NCBI GenBank assembly: GCA_963576735.1
Contig: OY755198.1
Location: 186,001-250,000 of the forward strand
Direction: 5' to 3'
Length of the DNA: 64,000 nt
Origin: Bedellia somnulentella
Lineage: Eukaryota; Arthropoda; Insecta; Lepidoptera; Bedelliidae
The notes beneath the pieces were generated by a model, which made no database searches, was not told where the DNA came from, and saw only the letters and a list, made by a program, of their open reading frames with translations. The position numbers and the translations under genes were made by a program. Shown here in pieces: positions 8,906 through 19,182 of this stretch; position 1 is the first letter of the stretch, and each line of letters starts with the position of its first letter.

Positions 8906-9256
8906 CACATCCAATAGCTAAATAAAATGTTGGAAAAGCGTCAAAAAAATCATGCCGCGATAAATGTCGATTTTAATTTGTTTTTTTTTTAAAAAGATTG
9001 GTTCCTGCTGGCCCTGTGGACTGTGCGGCTTCACCATGACCTTGTGTTTGGGGCAGATGAGGGCCGCCCTAGCGGGGAAAGGAGTGTACCTAAGCTAAAT
9101 CGGACAGAATCGAGTTTAAATGAAATTGACATTGTTTATATAGACTAACAAAAACATTTCGATACTGCGATGTAGAAAAGTAAACCAGCGCGATCTATTG
9201 GCAACATCGAGTAACAGAAACTGCATACATAGGGAACAATGTATCATCTTACACAG

Positions 9257-9316
9257 GTAGATGGTAAAACGTATACGAACACGCACGCGGGACAGGTGCT
9301 GCAGTATTTTGTTTCA
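9257..9316 (+). pseudogene. Decayed duplicate of exon D (D'2)
   Basis: Same relic as at 287, after an ACACAG. The codon for the conserved cysteine has become AAC (Asn), a change shared with cassette 3 (32141-32200). Loss of that cysteine supports non-function. Confidence 0.7.
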
Positions 9317-9422
9317 AACAGTCATAGTTTTGCTTTAAAACCTTCAAAAAGAGCTAACTATAGTGTATTCATCGAAACAAGTTAATATAGCGCCGTCTCA
9401 TCCGTGAATCTGTATACACATG

Positions 9423-9651
9423 TGTACGGTTCAGTAGAACCGACATTGCATTGTCAGCAGTTTTACAATTAAATGTGTGTTTTATGTAAATTACGCCAAT
9501 AATATCAGTTTGCGTTAAGACAGCAACCCGCGCACTCTCATTTATCATTTATCATACTAGCATAAGCAGAGTAACTAAATATACGTAATTATCATAGCAA
9601 GAATTCTATCATTTATTAGCATTAATTAAGTGTAAGGTTCTACACCCTACA
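9423..9651 (+). repeat. 5' LTR of BEL/Pao element
   Basis: TGTACGGTTCAGTAGAACCG to TTCTACACCCTACA, base-for-base the same by reading as 18790-19018. A TGG at 9657, five bases after the LTR, begins a possible tRNA primer-binding site (TGGTCCTTCGCTTGGACC); the tRNA was not identified. Confidence 0.93.
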
Positions 9652-9857
9652 TTTATTGGTCCTTCGCTTGGACCTTTCGCGAGTGAACAATTCGTGTGAG
9701 GTTTGAACTATCAGTGCCTATTGGAACATTTTTATAATTGAAGAAAAATTCGTGTACTGGTGTGAGCAGCAGCAGTATAAGTTTATCAGCATTCAGCATT
9801 CACCAGCAGAGTTCAAGTAAGATCGTTTTAATTATTCAAATTATAGCAGCAGTCATC

Positions 9858-10448
9858 ATGTCGGTCGAAGACCTACTTATCAATCAAAGGGAAATTGCAG
9901 CAGCTGTAGACAAAATGGCAATAAACTATCGTAAGGATGGTTCCGAGCGAAAAACTATTGACTATTATAAAAGAAAGTTCAGGTTATTAGAGCAATATTG
10001 GGAAAGTTACACGAGTACTCATCTCGAGTTAGAGGGTATCGATCGTAATTTATCTTATTTTTCTAATGCTGAGTATGAAACAGCGTTTGAAAAATATTCA
10101 GCATTCAAATCATTGTTGGAGCAGCATTATCAGAATCTTTTGGAACGACTTCCAAAAGAGTTAGCAGAGCCGGCAGCAGTAGCAGAAATGGCAGGACCTT
10201 CGGGTGAGCCATCGAAAACAAAAAGAACCACAGAACAGAAGGGTTTCGAACGTGATTCGAGCTCTTTACAAGAGCAACTTAATCAAGATTTATCAAAGCA
10301 ACAGCAACAGGAGCAACCAGGGCGATCAGGTACTGCCTCCTATCATCATCAGTCCAGAGGAACCTTTAGCAACAGCGACGAGCTTCTTCGCAAGCAAGCA
10401 ACCAATTTTAAAGCTTTTCAAAGAACAGTAACTAGCAACCAATTTTAA
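9858..10448 (+). pseudogene. gag: BEL/Pao gag N-terminal part, frameshifted
   Basis: First in-frame ATG at 9858. The product starts MSVEDLLINQREIAAAVDKM, then a charged helical stretch and a Gln-rich segment. It is a truncated 196-residue product ending at a stop within the second copy of a 37-bp tandem duplication. The rest of gag, including the zinc knuckles, continues in the next frame from 10432. BEL elements normally encode Gag and Pol in one frame, so this is read as a disabled copy and not as a programmed frameshift. Confidence 0.8.
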
Positions 10449-10471
10449 AGCTTTTCAAAGAACAGTAACTA
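10398..10471 (+). repeat. 37-bp frame-disrupting tandem duplication in gag
   Basis: Two consecutive copies of a 37-bp unit beginning GCAACCAATTTTAAAGC, at 10398 and 10435. Because 37 is not a multiple of three, frame 3 before it and frame 1 after it read the same residues across the two copies. The duplication alone therefore explains the gag/pol break. Confidence 0.95.
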
Positions 10472-10506
10472 GCATTGACCTAAATTTAATAACAGAGAAA
10501 TGGGAA

Positions 10507-13500
10507 TTGGAGGACACTCTTCAAAGTCTTAAAGCTAGATGGGCGGAAATCGACTCCCTTCACTGGGCAATCGATAACTGTTTAGATGAGGAGGATTTAG
10601 TTTACGAACAGGTGTTTAGCAAGCATGAAAAAACTTTTAATTTAATTAAAAAGCAAATAAACTCCAAATTATGGTCCGCATTAAATCAGGAAAAAACAAT
10701 GCCACATTTAGAAATACCAATTTTTTCAGGTGTTTTTAGTCATTGGACTTCTTTTAAAGATCTTTTTTACGAAATGATACATAAGAATGTTTCGCTACCC
10801 AATTCTGTTAAATTACAATTTTTAAAAACTAAAGTATCTGGGGAGGCTGAAAAGCTTATTCAGCACCTACTTATTAATTCAGAAAATTATGAGCAATGTT
10901 GGGAGATACTCAATAATAGATATAATAATCAAAGAAAAATGTTTACATCATACTCTAATATAATAACTGGGTTTGTTCCGATGCAATCTCAATCACTAGG
11001 TGCTATAAAAAAGATGCATGATAATATTTTAGAGAGTTTGCATGGTATTAAAAATTTAGGTATCGATATAAGCTCGTGGGACCCGTTAATTGTACATATT
11101 ATGTCCCAAAAATTAGATTCAATAACATACAGCAATTATATGGAATCATTAAATAACTGTCGGGAATTGCCGTCTTTAAAGGATTTTTTAAACTTTTTAG
11201 AAAGTAAATTTATAACCTTAGAGTCTTCAAAAAGGAAACCGGAAAATTCCTCGAATAATGTTCAACATACAAAATCGAATCAGCCAGCAATTTCGCAATA
11301 CAGTAAAAAACAATATTATAATTATTTCAACGGTTCAAATGCATCAAAACAGCCGCCGCCGGCTAAACCGTTACAAGTTTCTGGCGTCAAATGTCAATGT
11401 TGCAATCAAGAACATCGTATTTACTTTTGCAAAAAATTCCATGAATTATCACCCGATATGAAGTTACATACAGTAACAAAATCGCAACTTTGCATTAATT
11501 GCCTTTTCGATCATAAAGGTAACAAGTGCATCTCAGCAAAAAGGTGCCGTATTTGTTCTGGCGAACATAACACCGTTTTGCACGAGGCCTGCATAAAACC
11601 GATGAGTTTACCTAACGGAGCAAGCAGGGCTACTAAGGAATCCGAAAAAGTTTCGGGTCGCTCACACGTGTCAATGAAAATCGTTTCGGAAATATTATTA
11701 GCAACAGCCCAAGTATATGTATCCAAATCAGACGGGTCACAAATTGTTTTACGAGCCCTTATAGATCAGGGTTCCCAGATTTCTCTCATAACCGAGCACG
11801 CAGCTCAGCAACTAGGTTTAAAGAGGCGAATGTGTAAGGGTAGCATTTATGGAGTAGGAGAAAAAGAAAGTAGTTGTAAGGGTATCATTAGTATTTTATG
11901 TTCTTCAATTTATAATAATTTTAGTTTTAATACTGACGTAATCATAATGAAAAATTTAATTAAGAACTTACCGAATGAGTCGTTTAGTAAACCATCATGG
12001 GATTATATCAGGAATATCCCATTAGCAGATCCACAGTTTTACGAAAGTAAACGTATAGATATTTTGTTTGGGGCAGATGTTTATGCAAAAATCATGTTAG
12101 GAGACATTATTAGGGGTGAAAAGGAATCACAGCCGTTGGCGCAGCATACATATCTCGGCTGGATATTGTGTGGAAACGTTATCAAATCATTTCATTGTAA
12201 TGTTATCATAAACAACATGGATGATATCAAGCAGTTTTGGGAAATAGAAGATATTTCGGAGCAATCGAGTATGTCAGTAGAAGATGAAGAGTGCCTTTTA
12301 TTTTACCAAAATACTACTCAGCGGTTAAGTGACGGTCGTTATTGTGTTAGAATTCCATTTATCGAAAATTATCAGAAAAAATTGGGCTCATCAAAGGAAA
12401 AGGCCATAGCACAGTTTCGGAATTTAGAACATAAATTTTCAAAAAACGATAACTATGCCCGTAGTTACAAAGAATTTATCAACGAATATCGTGATTTAGG
12501 ACACATGAAACCTTGTGTCAGCAGTTGTTCTGAATATTATTTACCGCATCACGCCGTCCAGCGATTAGAATCATCAACTACCAAATTAAGAGTAGTGTTC
12601 AACGCTTCAGCGAAAACGACTACAGGGTTAAGTTTAAATGACGTCATGAAACGCGGCCCTAATCTCCAAAAAGATTTACAAACTCTTATTTTAAACTGGA
12701 GACAATATCGATATGTGTTTTCAGCTGATGCCATAAAAATGTATCGGCAAATTTTATTACATGAAGATGATCAAAATTACCAAAAAATCGTATGGAGAGA
12801 CTCAATTCAGCAAAAAATACAATCATACCAACTCACAACCATTACATATGGAACTAAATCTGCACCATTTTTAGCAATGAGAACTCTTAATCAATTAGCA
12901 TTAGATGAACAAGCTAACTTTCCAAAAGCAGCAAATGTGTTGAGTAAGCATTTTTATATGGATGACCTGGTTTCGGGGGTAAATAGTATAGAAGAAGGGA
13001 GGTTATTAGTGTTAGAATTAAATCAATTATTAAAATCAGGTGGTTTTACGTTACGGAAATGGTCGTCAAATGAATCAAAGATATTAGAATGTTTAGATGA
13101 GGAATGCCAGGTGGAACAGAGCATACTTAATTTTAAAACTGAGAATAATAATACAAAAATGTTAGGTTTAAGCTGGGATTCATCTCAAGATATATTTACA
13201 TTTAGCTATCAGCCCCCACACAAGCAAATAAATATTACAAAAAGAATGTTGTTAGCAGAAATATCGCGGATATTTGATCCTTTGGGTTGGTTAGCTCCCG
13301 TCACCACCAAACTAAAGCTTCTCTTCCAGTCTATTTGGTCATTAAAAATAGATTGGGATGATTTTTTACCCAATCAGCTTAATCAAGAGTGGATCAAGTT
13401 ACAAAATGATTTAATTAACATAAATAATTGCACAGTACCAAGATGGATACAGAGCAGAGAGATAGATAATATTCAATTACATGGGTACTGTGATGCGTCG

Positions 13501-15603
13501 ACGAAAGCATATGCATGTGTAATTTATGCAAAAATAAATTGTAAGATAACTTTAATAGCATCCAAAACTAGATTAGTACCAAGAAGTAAAGATATATCTT
13601 TGCCAAAGTTAGAGCTGAGTTCCGCACTTCTTTTAGCAAACCTCATGTCGAAAGTAACTAAATGTTATGAGGAGCACAAATTGCAAATATACGGATGGAC
13701 AGATTCCATGGTGACATTGGGTTGGTTACAGGGTGATCCGTCACGATGGAAAACATTCGTCGCGAATAGAGTCAATAAAATAGCAAAGGTCATCTCACCA
13801 CAAGAGTGGCGTTATATTAAATCAAATGATAATCCCGCGGACTGCGCGAGTCGGGGAATTACAGCATCAGCATTATTAGAGCATCCTTTGTGGTGGCAAG
13901 GACCCCCACAACTAATTTCATTTGAGTCTAGTAAAGAAAATAATTCAAAATTTGAGACAAATCTTGAAATAAAACAATTAACCGGTGTTATACAGTCTAA
14001 TTTGGAAAATTCAGTAATTGATAACCTTTTAGAACGTTTTAGTTCATTACCAAAAATTATCCGCATTTTGGGATGGGTTTTGCGACCTTTAAAACATAAA
14101 GGTGTAAAACGGAACTATCTCACCGTAAACGAATTGAAACAAGCTAGGCTTATTATCATTCGTAATGTACAAAGACAACACTTTGCAAGCGATATTGACG
14201 CGTTACATAAAGATAATAAGGTTCATAATAAGAGTCATTTACTAAATTTAAATCCGTTTATCGATGAGCAGCAAATAATTAGGGTTCGCGGGAGATTGGA
14301 AAAAACCATTTTAAACATAGAAATGAAGCATCCCATAATTTTGCCTTATGAAAGTCGTTTAACTAAACTTCTTATTTGGGAAGCTCATCAGAGTACATTT
14401 CATGGAGGAGCTAGACTAACGTTATCATTTTTACGACAAAGGTATTGGGTAATAAGTGGAAACAGAGCAGTGAAGAAGGAAATAAGGAATTGCATTATTT
14501 GTAGGAAAAATGCTCCAATCATACAAAAACAATTAATGGGAGATTTACCAGAAGCAAGGGTAAACCCTGCTCCACCTTTTTATCATACTGGATTGGATTA
14601 TACAGGTTTTGTAGACATAAAAGCAAATAAAGGGCGGGGAATTAAAACTACGAAAGGATATGTAGTGGTTTTCATTTGTATGGTTACAAAGGCTATACAT
14701 TTAGAATTGGCCTCTGATCTTAGTAGCTCAGCATTTCTAGCAGCACTTAAGCGTATGAGTGCAAGAAGGGGTAAGCCAGCGCACCTGTATAGTGACAATG
14801 GGACCAACTTTATTGGAGCAGATCGCCTCATTAGAGAAGAGTTAGAAGATCTCCAGCGGATGTATGGTGCTGAGTTTCATCAGGAAATAGCAGAAATGAT
14901 GATTATATGGCATTTTAACGCGCCCAGCTGGGCCAGTGCCGGAGGATTGTGGGAACGTGCCGTCCGGACAGTAAAGCATCACATAAAACGTGTGATTGGT
15001 CAGCAAAAATTAACTTTTGAGGAGTACTCAACTCTTTTAGCTCAAATAGAGGGTTGTTTAAACTCTAGACCTCTTTGCGCAATCACGGAAGATAAGGATG
15101 ATTTAGATTTCTTAACACCAGCACATTTTTTAACAGGTCGAACTGGATTAACTGTAATAGAAACGGAGCATGATGCCCGTACCAGGTGGCATCTAGTTGG
15201 AAAAATTACCCAAGAAATATGGAAAAGATGGAAATCCGAATATTTAACTCAGTTAACTGTTCGTAGCAAATGGTTAAAAAGACATCAGAATTTAGCAATA
15301 GGAGATTTAGTTACTATACATGACGATAACATGCCACCTGGAAAGTGGCTGATGGGTAGAGTGGTAGAAGTCCACCCTGGGCAAGATAAGTTAGTTCGTG
15401 TAGTATCCCTAAAGACAAAAAATGGATATTTAAAAAGGCCTGTCAGCAAATTATCTTTCTTACCGTTGCCAAGTAATTCGAAAACGCAAACACAATTTAC
15501 AGATAAACAAACGCAGCCAAAAGTCTACATGTCGAAAAGTAAAGGTTTAAGTTTTATACATACATACATACATATTCTCACGCCGTTAGTTCCCATTGGG
15601 TAG
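10507..15603 (+). CDS. pol: BEL/Pao Gag C-terminus and Pol polyprotein
   Basis: The frame is open from 10432. In order, using residue 1 at 10507: gag capsid-like region with zinc fingers around 295-360 (CQCC-NQEH, CINC-DHKGNKC, CRICSGEHNTVLH); aspartic protease with DQGSQ at D420; reverse transcriptase with VVFNAS, SADAIKMYRQI, YGTKSAPF and YMDD (D819-D820); RNase H with YCDAS, PKLELSSA, WTDS and DNPADCASRG; integrase with an HHCC finger and D1364, D1430, E1483 (GLWERAV). All catalytic residues looked for are present. The last 15 residues (after 15558) come from the nested RTE tail, so the natural end of Pol is interrupted. Confidence 0.93.
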   Translation: MEDTLQSLKARWAEIDSLHWAIDNCLDEEDLVYEQVFSKHEKTFNLIKKQINSKLWSALNQEKTMPHLEIPIFSGVFSHWTSFKDLFYEMIHKNVSLPNSVKLQFLKTKVSGEAEKLIQHLLINSENYEQCWEILNNRYNNQRKMFTSYSNIITGFVPMQSQSLGAIKKMHDNILESLHGIKNLGIDISSWDPLIVHIMSQKLDSITYSNYMESLNNCRELPSLKDFLNFLESKFITLESSKRKPENSSNNVQHTKSNQPAISQYSKKQYYNYFNGSNASKQPPPAKPLQVSGVKCQCCNQEHRIYFCKKFHELSPDMKLHTVTKSQLCINCLFDHKGNKCISAKRCRICSGEHNTVLHEACIKPMSLPNGASRATKESEKVSGRSHVSMKIVSEILLATAQVYVSKSDGSQIVLRALIDQGSQISLITEHAAQQLGLKRRMCKGSIYGVGEKESSCKGIISILCSSIYNNFSFNTDVIIMKNLIKNLPNESFSKPSWDYIRNIPLADPQFYESKRIDILFGADVYAKIMLGDIIRGEKESQPLAQHTYLGWILCGNVIKSFHCNVIINNMDDIKQFWEIEDISEQSSMSVEDEECLLFYQNTTQRLSDGRYCVRIPFIENYQKKLGSSKEKAIAQFRNLEHKFSKNDNYARSYKEFINEYRDLGHMKPCVSSCSEYYLPHHAVQRLESSTTKLRVVFNASAKTTTGLSLNDVMKRGPNLQKDLQTLILNWRQYRYVFSADAIKMYRQILLHEDDQNYQKIVWRDSIQQKIQSYQLTTITYGTKSAPFLAMRTLNQLALDEQANFPKAANVLSKHFYMDDLVSGVNSIEEGRLLVLELNQLLKSGGFTLRKWSSNESKILECLDEECQVEQSILNFKTENNNTKMLGLSWDSSQDIFTFSYQPPHKQINITKRMLLAEISRIFDPLGWLAPVTTKLKLLFQSIWSLKIDWDDFLPNQLNQEWIKLQNDLININNCTVPRWIQSREIDNIQLHGYCDASTKAYACVIYAKINCKITLIASKTRLVPRSKDISLPKLELSSALLLANLMSKVTKCYEEHKLQIYGWTDSMVTLGWLQGDPSRWKTFVANRVNKIAKVISPQEWRYIKSNDNPADCASRGITASALLEHPLWWQGPPQLISFESSKENNSKFETNLEIKQLTGVIQSNLENSVIDNLLERFSSLPKIIRILGWVLRPLKHKGVKRNYLTVNELKQARLIIIRNVQRQHFASDIDALHKDNKVHNKSHLLNLNPFIDEQQIIRVRGRLEKTILNIEMKHPIILPYESRLTKLLIWEAHQSTFHGGARLTLSFLRQRYWVISGNRAVKKEIRNCIICRKNAPIIQKQLMGDLPEARVNPAPPFYHTGLDYTGFVDIKANKGRGIKTTKGYVVVFICMVTKAIHLELASDLSSSAFLAALKRMSARRGKPAHLYSDNGTNFIGADRLIREELEDLQRMYGAEFHQEIAEMMIIWHFNAPSWASAGGLWERAVRTVKHHIKRVIGQQKLTFEEYSTLLAQIEGCLNSRPLCAITEDKDDLDFLTPAHFLTGRTGLTVIETEHDARTRWHLVGKITQEIWKRWKSEYLTQLTVRSKWLKRHQNLAIGDLVTIHDDNMPPGKWLMGRVVEVHPGQDKLVRVVSLKTKNGYLKRPVSKLSFLPLPSNSKTQTQFTDKQTQPKVYMSKSKGLSFIHTYIHILTPLVPIG

Positions 15604-16619
15604 GCAGAGACTATCGATCGCCACTTTGTACGATCCTGGCAAACCTCTCTGGCTTCGTTTACATCCATCAATCTTTTCATACATGCTCTTTTATTCTTCA
15701 TACTGCGGACACCTGCCTTTTTGAGCACATGTTCTATTTGATCCAAATGTGTCCTCCGAGGTCGTCCTCTACTAACATTACCTTCCACATTGGCTCTATA
15801 TATCTCTTTCACCAATTTACTGTCATCCATCCTCTCTATGTGCCCAAACCATCTCAACATTCCTTTTTCTATCTTTCTTACAATATCATCTTTTACACCA
15901 CACCTTTCACGAATCACATCATTCCTCACACGATCACATAACCTTACATTACACACTTTTCTGAGGGATCTCATTTCTACTGCATTCACTCTACTTTCAT
16001 GCTTCTTCTGCCACACCCAACATTCACTGCCATACATAAGCGTAGGAACGAGGACAGCATCATGCACAGCCATTCGGGCCTTTGCAGACACCGACTGACT
16101 AGACATAAGACTATCCAGTGCTCCATTTACCGCATTACCCTTTTTCACTCTTCTCTCGATATCTTCATCACACTTTCCATCCCTAGTAAACAAACTTCCC
16201 AAATATACAAACTCTTTCACTTGTTCCACTTTCTTACCATTAATCTCAATCACGCATTCGGTCATATTCACCTCTCTCTCAAAAACCATAGTTTTTGTTT
16301 TATCCACATTCACCCTCATTCCCTTTTTCTCAAAAGACGCACATGCAATATTCATCATCTCTTGCAGCTCTTCCACCGATGATGCAAGTAGCACTTGATC
16401 GTCGGCATATAAGAGGCATTTAATGATGAATCCACCCATTCTCAATCCATAATCACTTTCACGCAACTCTGTTAAACAGTCATCCATGAACAAATTGAAG
16501 AGCCACGGGGAAGCTACACAACCCTGTCGGACACCCCGAGAGATCCCGAACCAGTCAGTATTTTCCCCATTTACTCTCACACATGCACTGGAATCCTCAT
16601 AGAGTGATACCAGTGTACC
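15525..16619 (-). pseudogene. RTE-type LINE reverse transcriptase, 5'-truncated ORF
   Basis: Open on the minus strand up to the insertion boundary. It has the RT core GVRQGCVASPWLFNLFMDD, the catalytic box LLYADDQVLLA, the LGSLFTRDGKCDEDI region and the C-terminal MLRWFGHIERM domain of RTE ORF2. The endonuclease and N-terminal RT are missing, as is usual for LINE truncation. The last residues run through the (TACA)n tail into BEL sequence and are not native. No internal stop was seen. Confidence 0.88.
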
Positions 16620-16620
16620 A
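15559..16620 (-). mobile_element. Nested 5'-truncated RTE LINE insertion
   Basis: Flanked by a 14-bp duplication GTTTAAGTTTTATA at 15545-15558 and 16621-16634. Its 3' end, at the low coordinate, has the TACATACATACATA tail. The insert lies antisense exactly between pol and env of the BEL element, so it is younger than the founding of that BEL copy or lineage. Confidence 0.92.
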
Positions 16621-16637
16621 GTTTAAGTTTTATATCT

Positions 16638-18635
16638 ATGGCAATTTCATTATTTTTATTTTTATCCCTAATGGCTCCGTCACAGTGCGCTATCAATATT
16701 ACTCAATTTGATAAAGAAAAAGCATTATATTTTGATCAAATTCCTAGTGTTGTTAATATTGTAAGAGATGAATGGAAATTAATAGTGTATTATAATACGG
16801 AACCCTATTGGCAAGGTATAAGAACACTTAGCAAATACACTCGCTACTTAAGCAGTAAATGTGTGAGTGTCAATACGACTCAACCATTATATTGTGACGT
16901 TTTGTTATCGCAACTTAATCACGGGTTCGAAGAACTGGCGTATTATAATCAGGTTTTGCTAGGTAAGCGTATTGTTTCTTACTCTAAACAGCGTCGACGA
17001 CGCGGACTTATCAATGGGGTAGGTTACGTTGCTAATTCATTGTTTGGTATTTTAGATGAACGGTTTGCAGAACAGTATAGCAGAGATATTAAATTAATTA
17101 GATTTAATGAGAAAAATTTAGAAAAAATGATTAAAAATCAAACATTAATTGTTGAAGCAGAATACAATGTTTTAGATAGGTTAAAAAATACGGTTGAAAG
17201 GCAACAAAAGTATGTGAATGAAAAATTGGTGCAAATGAGCAAAGGCATGTTTGAGTTAAAAAAAGAAATCTTAAGTTTAGAAAATAATTATGAGTTTTCT
17301 ATTTTATCAATTATAGCAAGTAATCTTTTGTCTGATATAAAAGGAGTTCAGAACTTTTTATTAGATATTGTAACTAATATTAATCACGGGATTTTTAATA
17401 TACATTTAATCACTCCTACCCAATTAGCAAGAGAATTAAGCATTATTTCAGGTTATCTCCCGCCAGACCTAACATTACCCATTCAAAATATTAACGAAAA
17501 TCTCAGGAAAATTTATCAACTTTTAAGTATCAAGGCGAGAATGACCGACAGTTATATGATATTTGAAATTAAAGTACCTTTGTTAAGTAGAGACGAGTTC
17601 GATTTATTTAAGCTAATACCGATATCTAAAAACAGGGTAGGTTACCAAATGGTTAGTATAGAACCTATATCAGCGTATGTAGCATTTAATTTGAAAGGGG
17701 ATAGCTATATACCGTTTTCAGAGATAGATATTCGTGCTTGTACCCATATTCAGAACGTGTTGGTTTGTCGATTGAACACGCCCATTTATCAGCTAGAAAC
17801 AGACGAGAGTTTATGTCAAAAGGACGAAAAAGGATCATGTATGGCTAGCATTACTGTATGTAGAAATCAATGGGAACTATTATCTAAAAGCAACCATTAT
17901 TATTTTCACTGCTGCGATGAATGTCCAGTTAAAATTATATGTGTGAATGAAATTACAACAAGGCGCCTAAAAAATTCTGGAGTGATAAGTATACCTTCCG
18001 AATGTTTGATCAAAGCCGAAAAGTTTACCATTTATCCACACAAATTGGAACAATCAAAGTTGGAAACATCAGCAAGGATCATTGTTCCGATATTTCACGA
18101 GTTAAATAATATAATTAACATCACTATTCCGGAAATTAAAGAGACAGCAGAAATGGACAGAAAAATGCAAACAGAACTAGAAATCATAAAGTCAAACATA
18201 ACTGTTCTAAAGAAAACAGAAGTATTAGCAAATGCTGTAACTTCGAACGACATCCATCACTTTACTGTCATATACATCATGGTAGTAGCAATGGTCAGCA
18301 TCGCAGGGGTAGCCGCGTGGCGCCACTGCCGCCGCAGCGGCCGCCGAGGGGCGGTCCAATCAGCCACGGCCTCCACCTCCATACACATTCCCGTCAGCGA
18401 AAATACAACGAGTAACAGACCATTACCACTGGCCCCTCTTCAGTCCATCATTACAGAAACGGCTAGTGGTGATAAAAGTGACGTTAATAACATTAGTGAA
18501 AGTGTTCGGTGCGATCAAAAACGTAGTCAAGTGATGTATTCGAAAATAAAATCCAATAAGACAATGGAGAGGAGTACTTCTCCATTTCCAAAACAGAAAA
18601 GTGAATTGCATAGAATTAATGATTTTAGTGGTTAA
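16638..18635 (+). CDS. env: Envelope-like (F-type) fusion glycoprotein ORF of BEL/Pao element
   Basis: 665 residues. Residues 1-17 form a hydrophobic signal peptide. A polybasic RRRR at 119-122 (furin-type) is followed by a Gly-rich hydrophobic segment GLINGVGYVANSLFG resembling the fusion peptide of F-type proteins of baculoviruses and insect errantiviruses. Next come a long heptad-like helical region, a cysteine-rich ectodomain segment (about 385-455) and a transmembrane helix near 542-562 (FTVIYIMVVAMVSIAGVAAW), then a basic cytoplasmic tail. The frame is intact. Assignment to the F-type class rests on this layout and the cleavage/fusion motif; no search was run. Without the RTE insert it would lie in phase with pol. 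Confidence 0.75.
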   Translation: MAISLFLFLSLMAPSQCAINITQFDKEKALYFDQIPSVVNIVRDEWKLIVYYNTEPYWQGIRTLSKYTRYLSSKCVSVNTTQPLYCDVLLSQLNHGFEELAYYNQVLLGKRIVSYSKQRRRRGLINGVGYVANSLFGILDERFAEQYSRDIKLIRFNEKNLEKMIKNQTLIVEAEYNVLDRLKNTVERQQKYVNEKLVQMSKGMFELKKEILSLENNYEFSILSIIASNLLSDIKGVQNFLLDIVTNINHGIFNIHLITPTQLARELSIISGYLPPDLTLPIQNINENLRKIYQLLSIKARMTDSYMIFEIKVPLLSRDEFDLFKLIPISKNRVGYQMVSIEPISAYVAFNLKGDSYIPFSEIDIRACTHIQNVLVCRLNTPIYQLETDESLCQKDEKGSCMASITVCRNQWELLSKSNHYYFHCCDECPVKIICVNEITTRRLKNSGVISIPSECLIKAEKFTIYPHKLEQSKLETSARIIVPIFHELNNIINITIPEIKETAEMDRKMQTELEIIKSNITVLKKTEVLANAVTSNDIHHFTVIYIMVVAMVSIAGVAAWRHCRRSGRRGAVQSATASTSIHIPVSENTTSNRPLPLAPLQSIITETASGDKSDVNNISESVRCDQKRSQVMYSKIKSNKTMERSTSPFPKQKSELHRINDFSG

Positions 18636-18789
18636 ATATTTTTTGATGATTCAGTACTATAATTTTAATAAAAAGCAAGCTTAGGTTATTTTACTAACAT
18701 ATCGATTGTATGCTTCATCCATGTATCATTCCATCATTACTAACCATACGATAGTATTATAGATTTTTTTATAAATTCCCCCGGGAGTA
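18636..18789 (+). other. BEL/Pao 3' untranslated region
   Basis: AT-rich, non-coding stretch between the env stop and the 3' LTR. It ends CCCCCGGGAGTA; GGGAG is the only, rather poor, polypurine-tract candidate. Confidence 0.6.
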
Positions 18790-19018
18790 TGTACGGTTCA
18801 GTAGAACCGACATTGCATTGTCAGCAGTTTTACAATTAAATGTGTGTTTTATGTAAATTACGCCAATAATATCAGTTTGCGTTAAGACAGCAACCCGCGC
18901 ACTCTCATTTATCATTTATCATACTAGCATAAGCAGAGTAACTAAATATACGTAATTATCATAGCAAGAATTCTATCATTTATTAGCATTAATTAAGTGT
19001 AAGGTTCTACACCCTACA
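18790..19018 (+). repeat. 3' LTR of BEL/Pao element
   Basis: 229 bp, no difference from the 5' LTR seen. Followed by the second ACATG target copy and then intron sequence collinear with cassette 3 from about 32303. Confidence 0.93.
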
Positions 19019-19182
19019 ACATGAAAAATACAGCTACTCATGCACAAGGCTCGTTCGGTACTGCTTAGTGGTACGCCCGAGTGACAATATAATAGAGTGG
19101 CGAGCGGCACTTGTTTTGTTATCATCAACCGATGACGGGCCATCCGCTTGCTCCCTTGTAACCTGTTTAGGTTGCCACACAG

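Larger units (their letters stand above)
9423..19018 (+). mobile_element. BEL/Pao LTR retrotransposon with env-like ORF (9,596 bp)
   Basis: Complete LTR-to-LTR element inserted in the C-D intron of cassette 2. LTRs of 229 bp look identical, begin TGT and end ACA, and are flanked by a 5-bp target duplication ACATG (9418-9422 and 19019-19023). Cassette 3 keeps the unoccupied site TATACACATGAAAAATAC near 32297. The order gag zinc fingers, protease, RT, RNase H, integrase, env assigns it to BEL/Pao. It is defective in this copy because of a 37-bp gag duplication and a nested RTE LINE. It sits sense to the host gene, so its LTR could affect transcript processing. Confidence 0.95.

Noticed and set aside
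9000..9105. GC-rich block in intron C-D of cassettes 2 and 3 as a possible exon
   Set aside because: Stops in the frames checked, no family motif, absent from cassettes 4-6; probably a transposon fragment.
10398..10507. Programmed ribosomal frameshift between gag and pol
   Set aside because: No slippery site was needed: the 37-bp tandem duplication fully accounts for the frame change.
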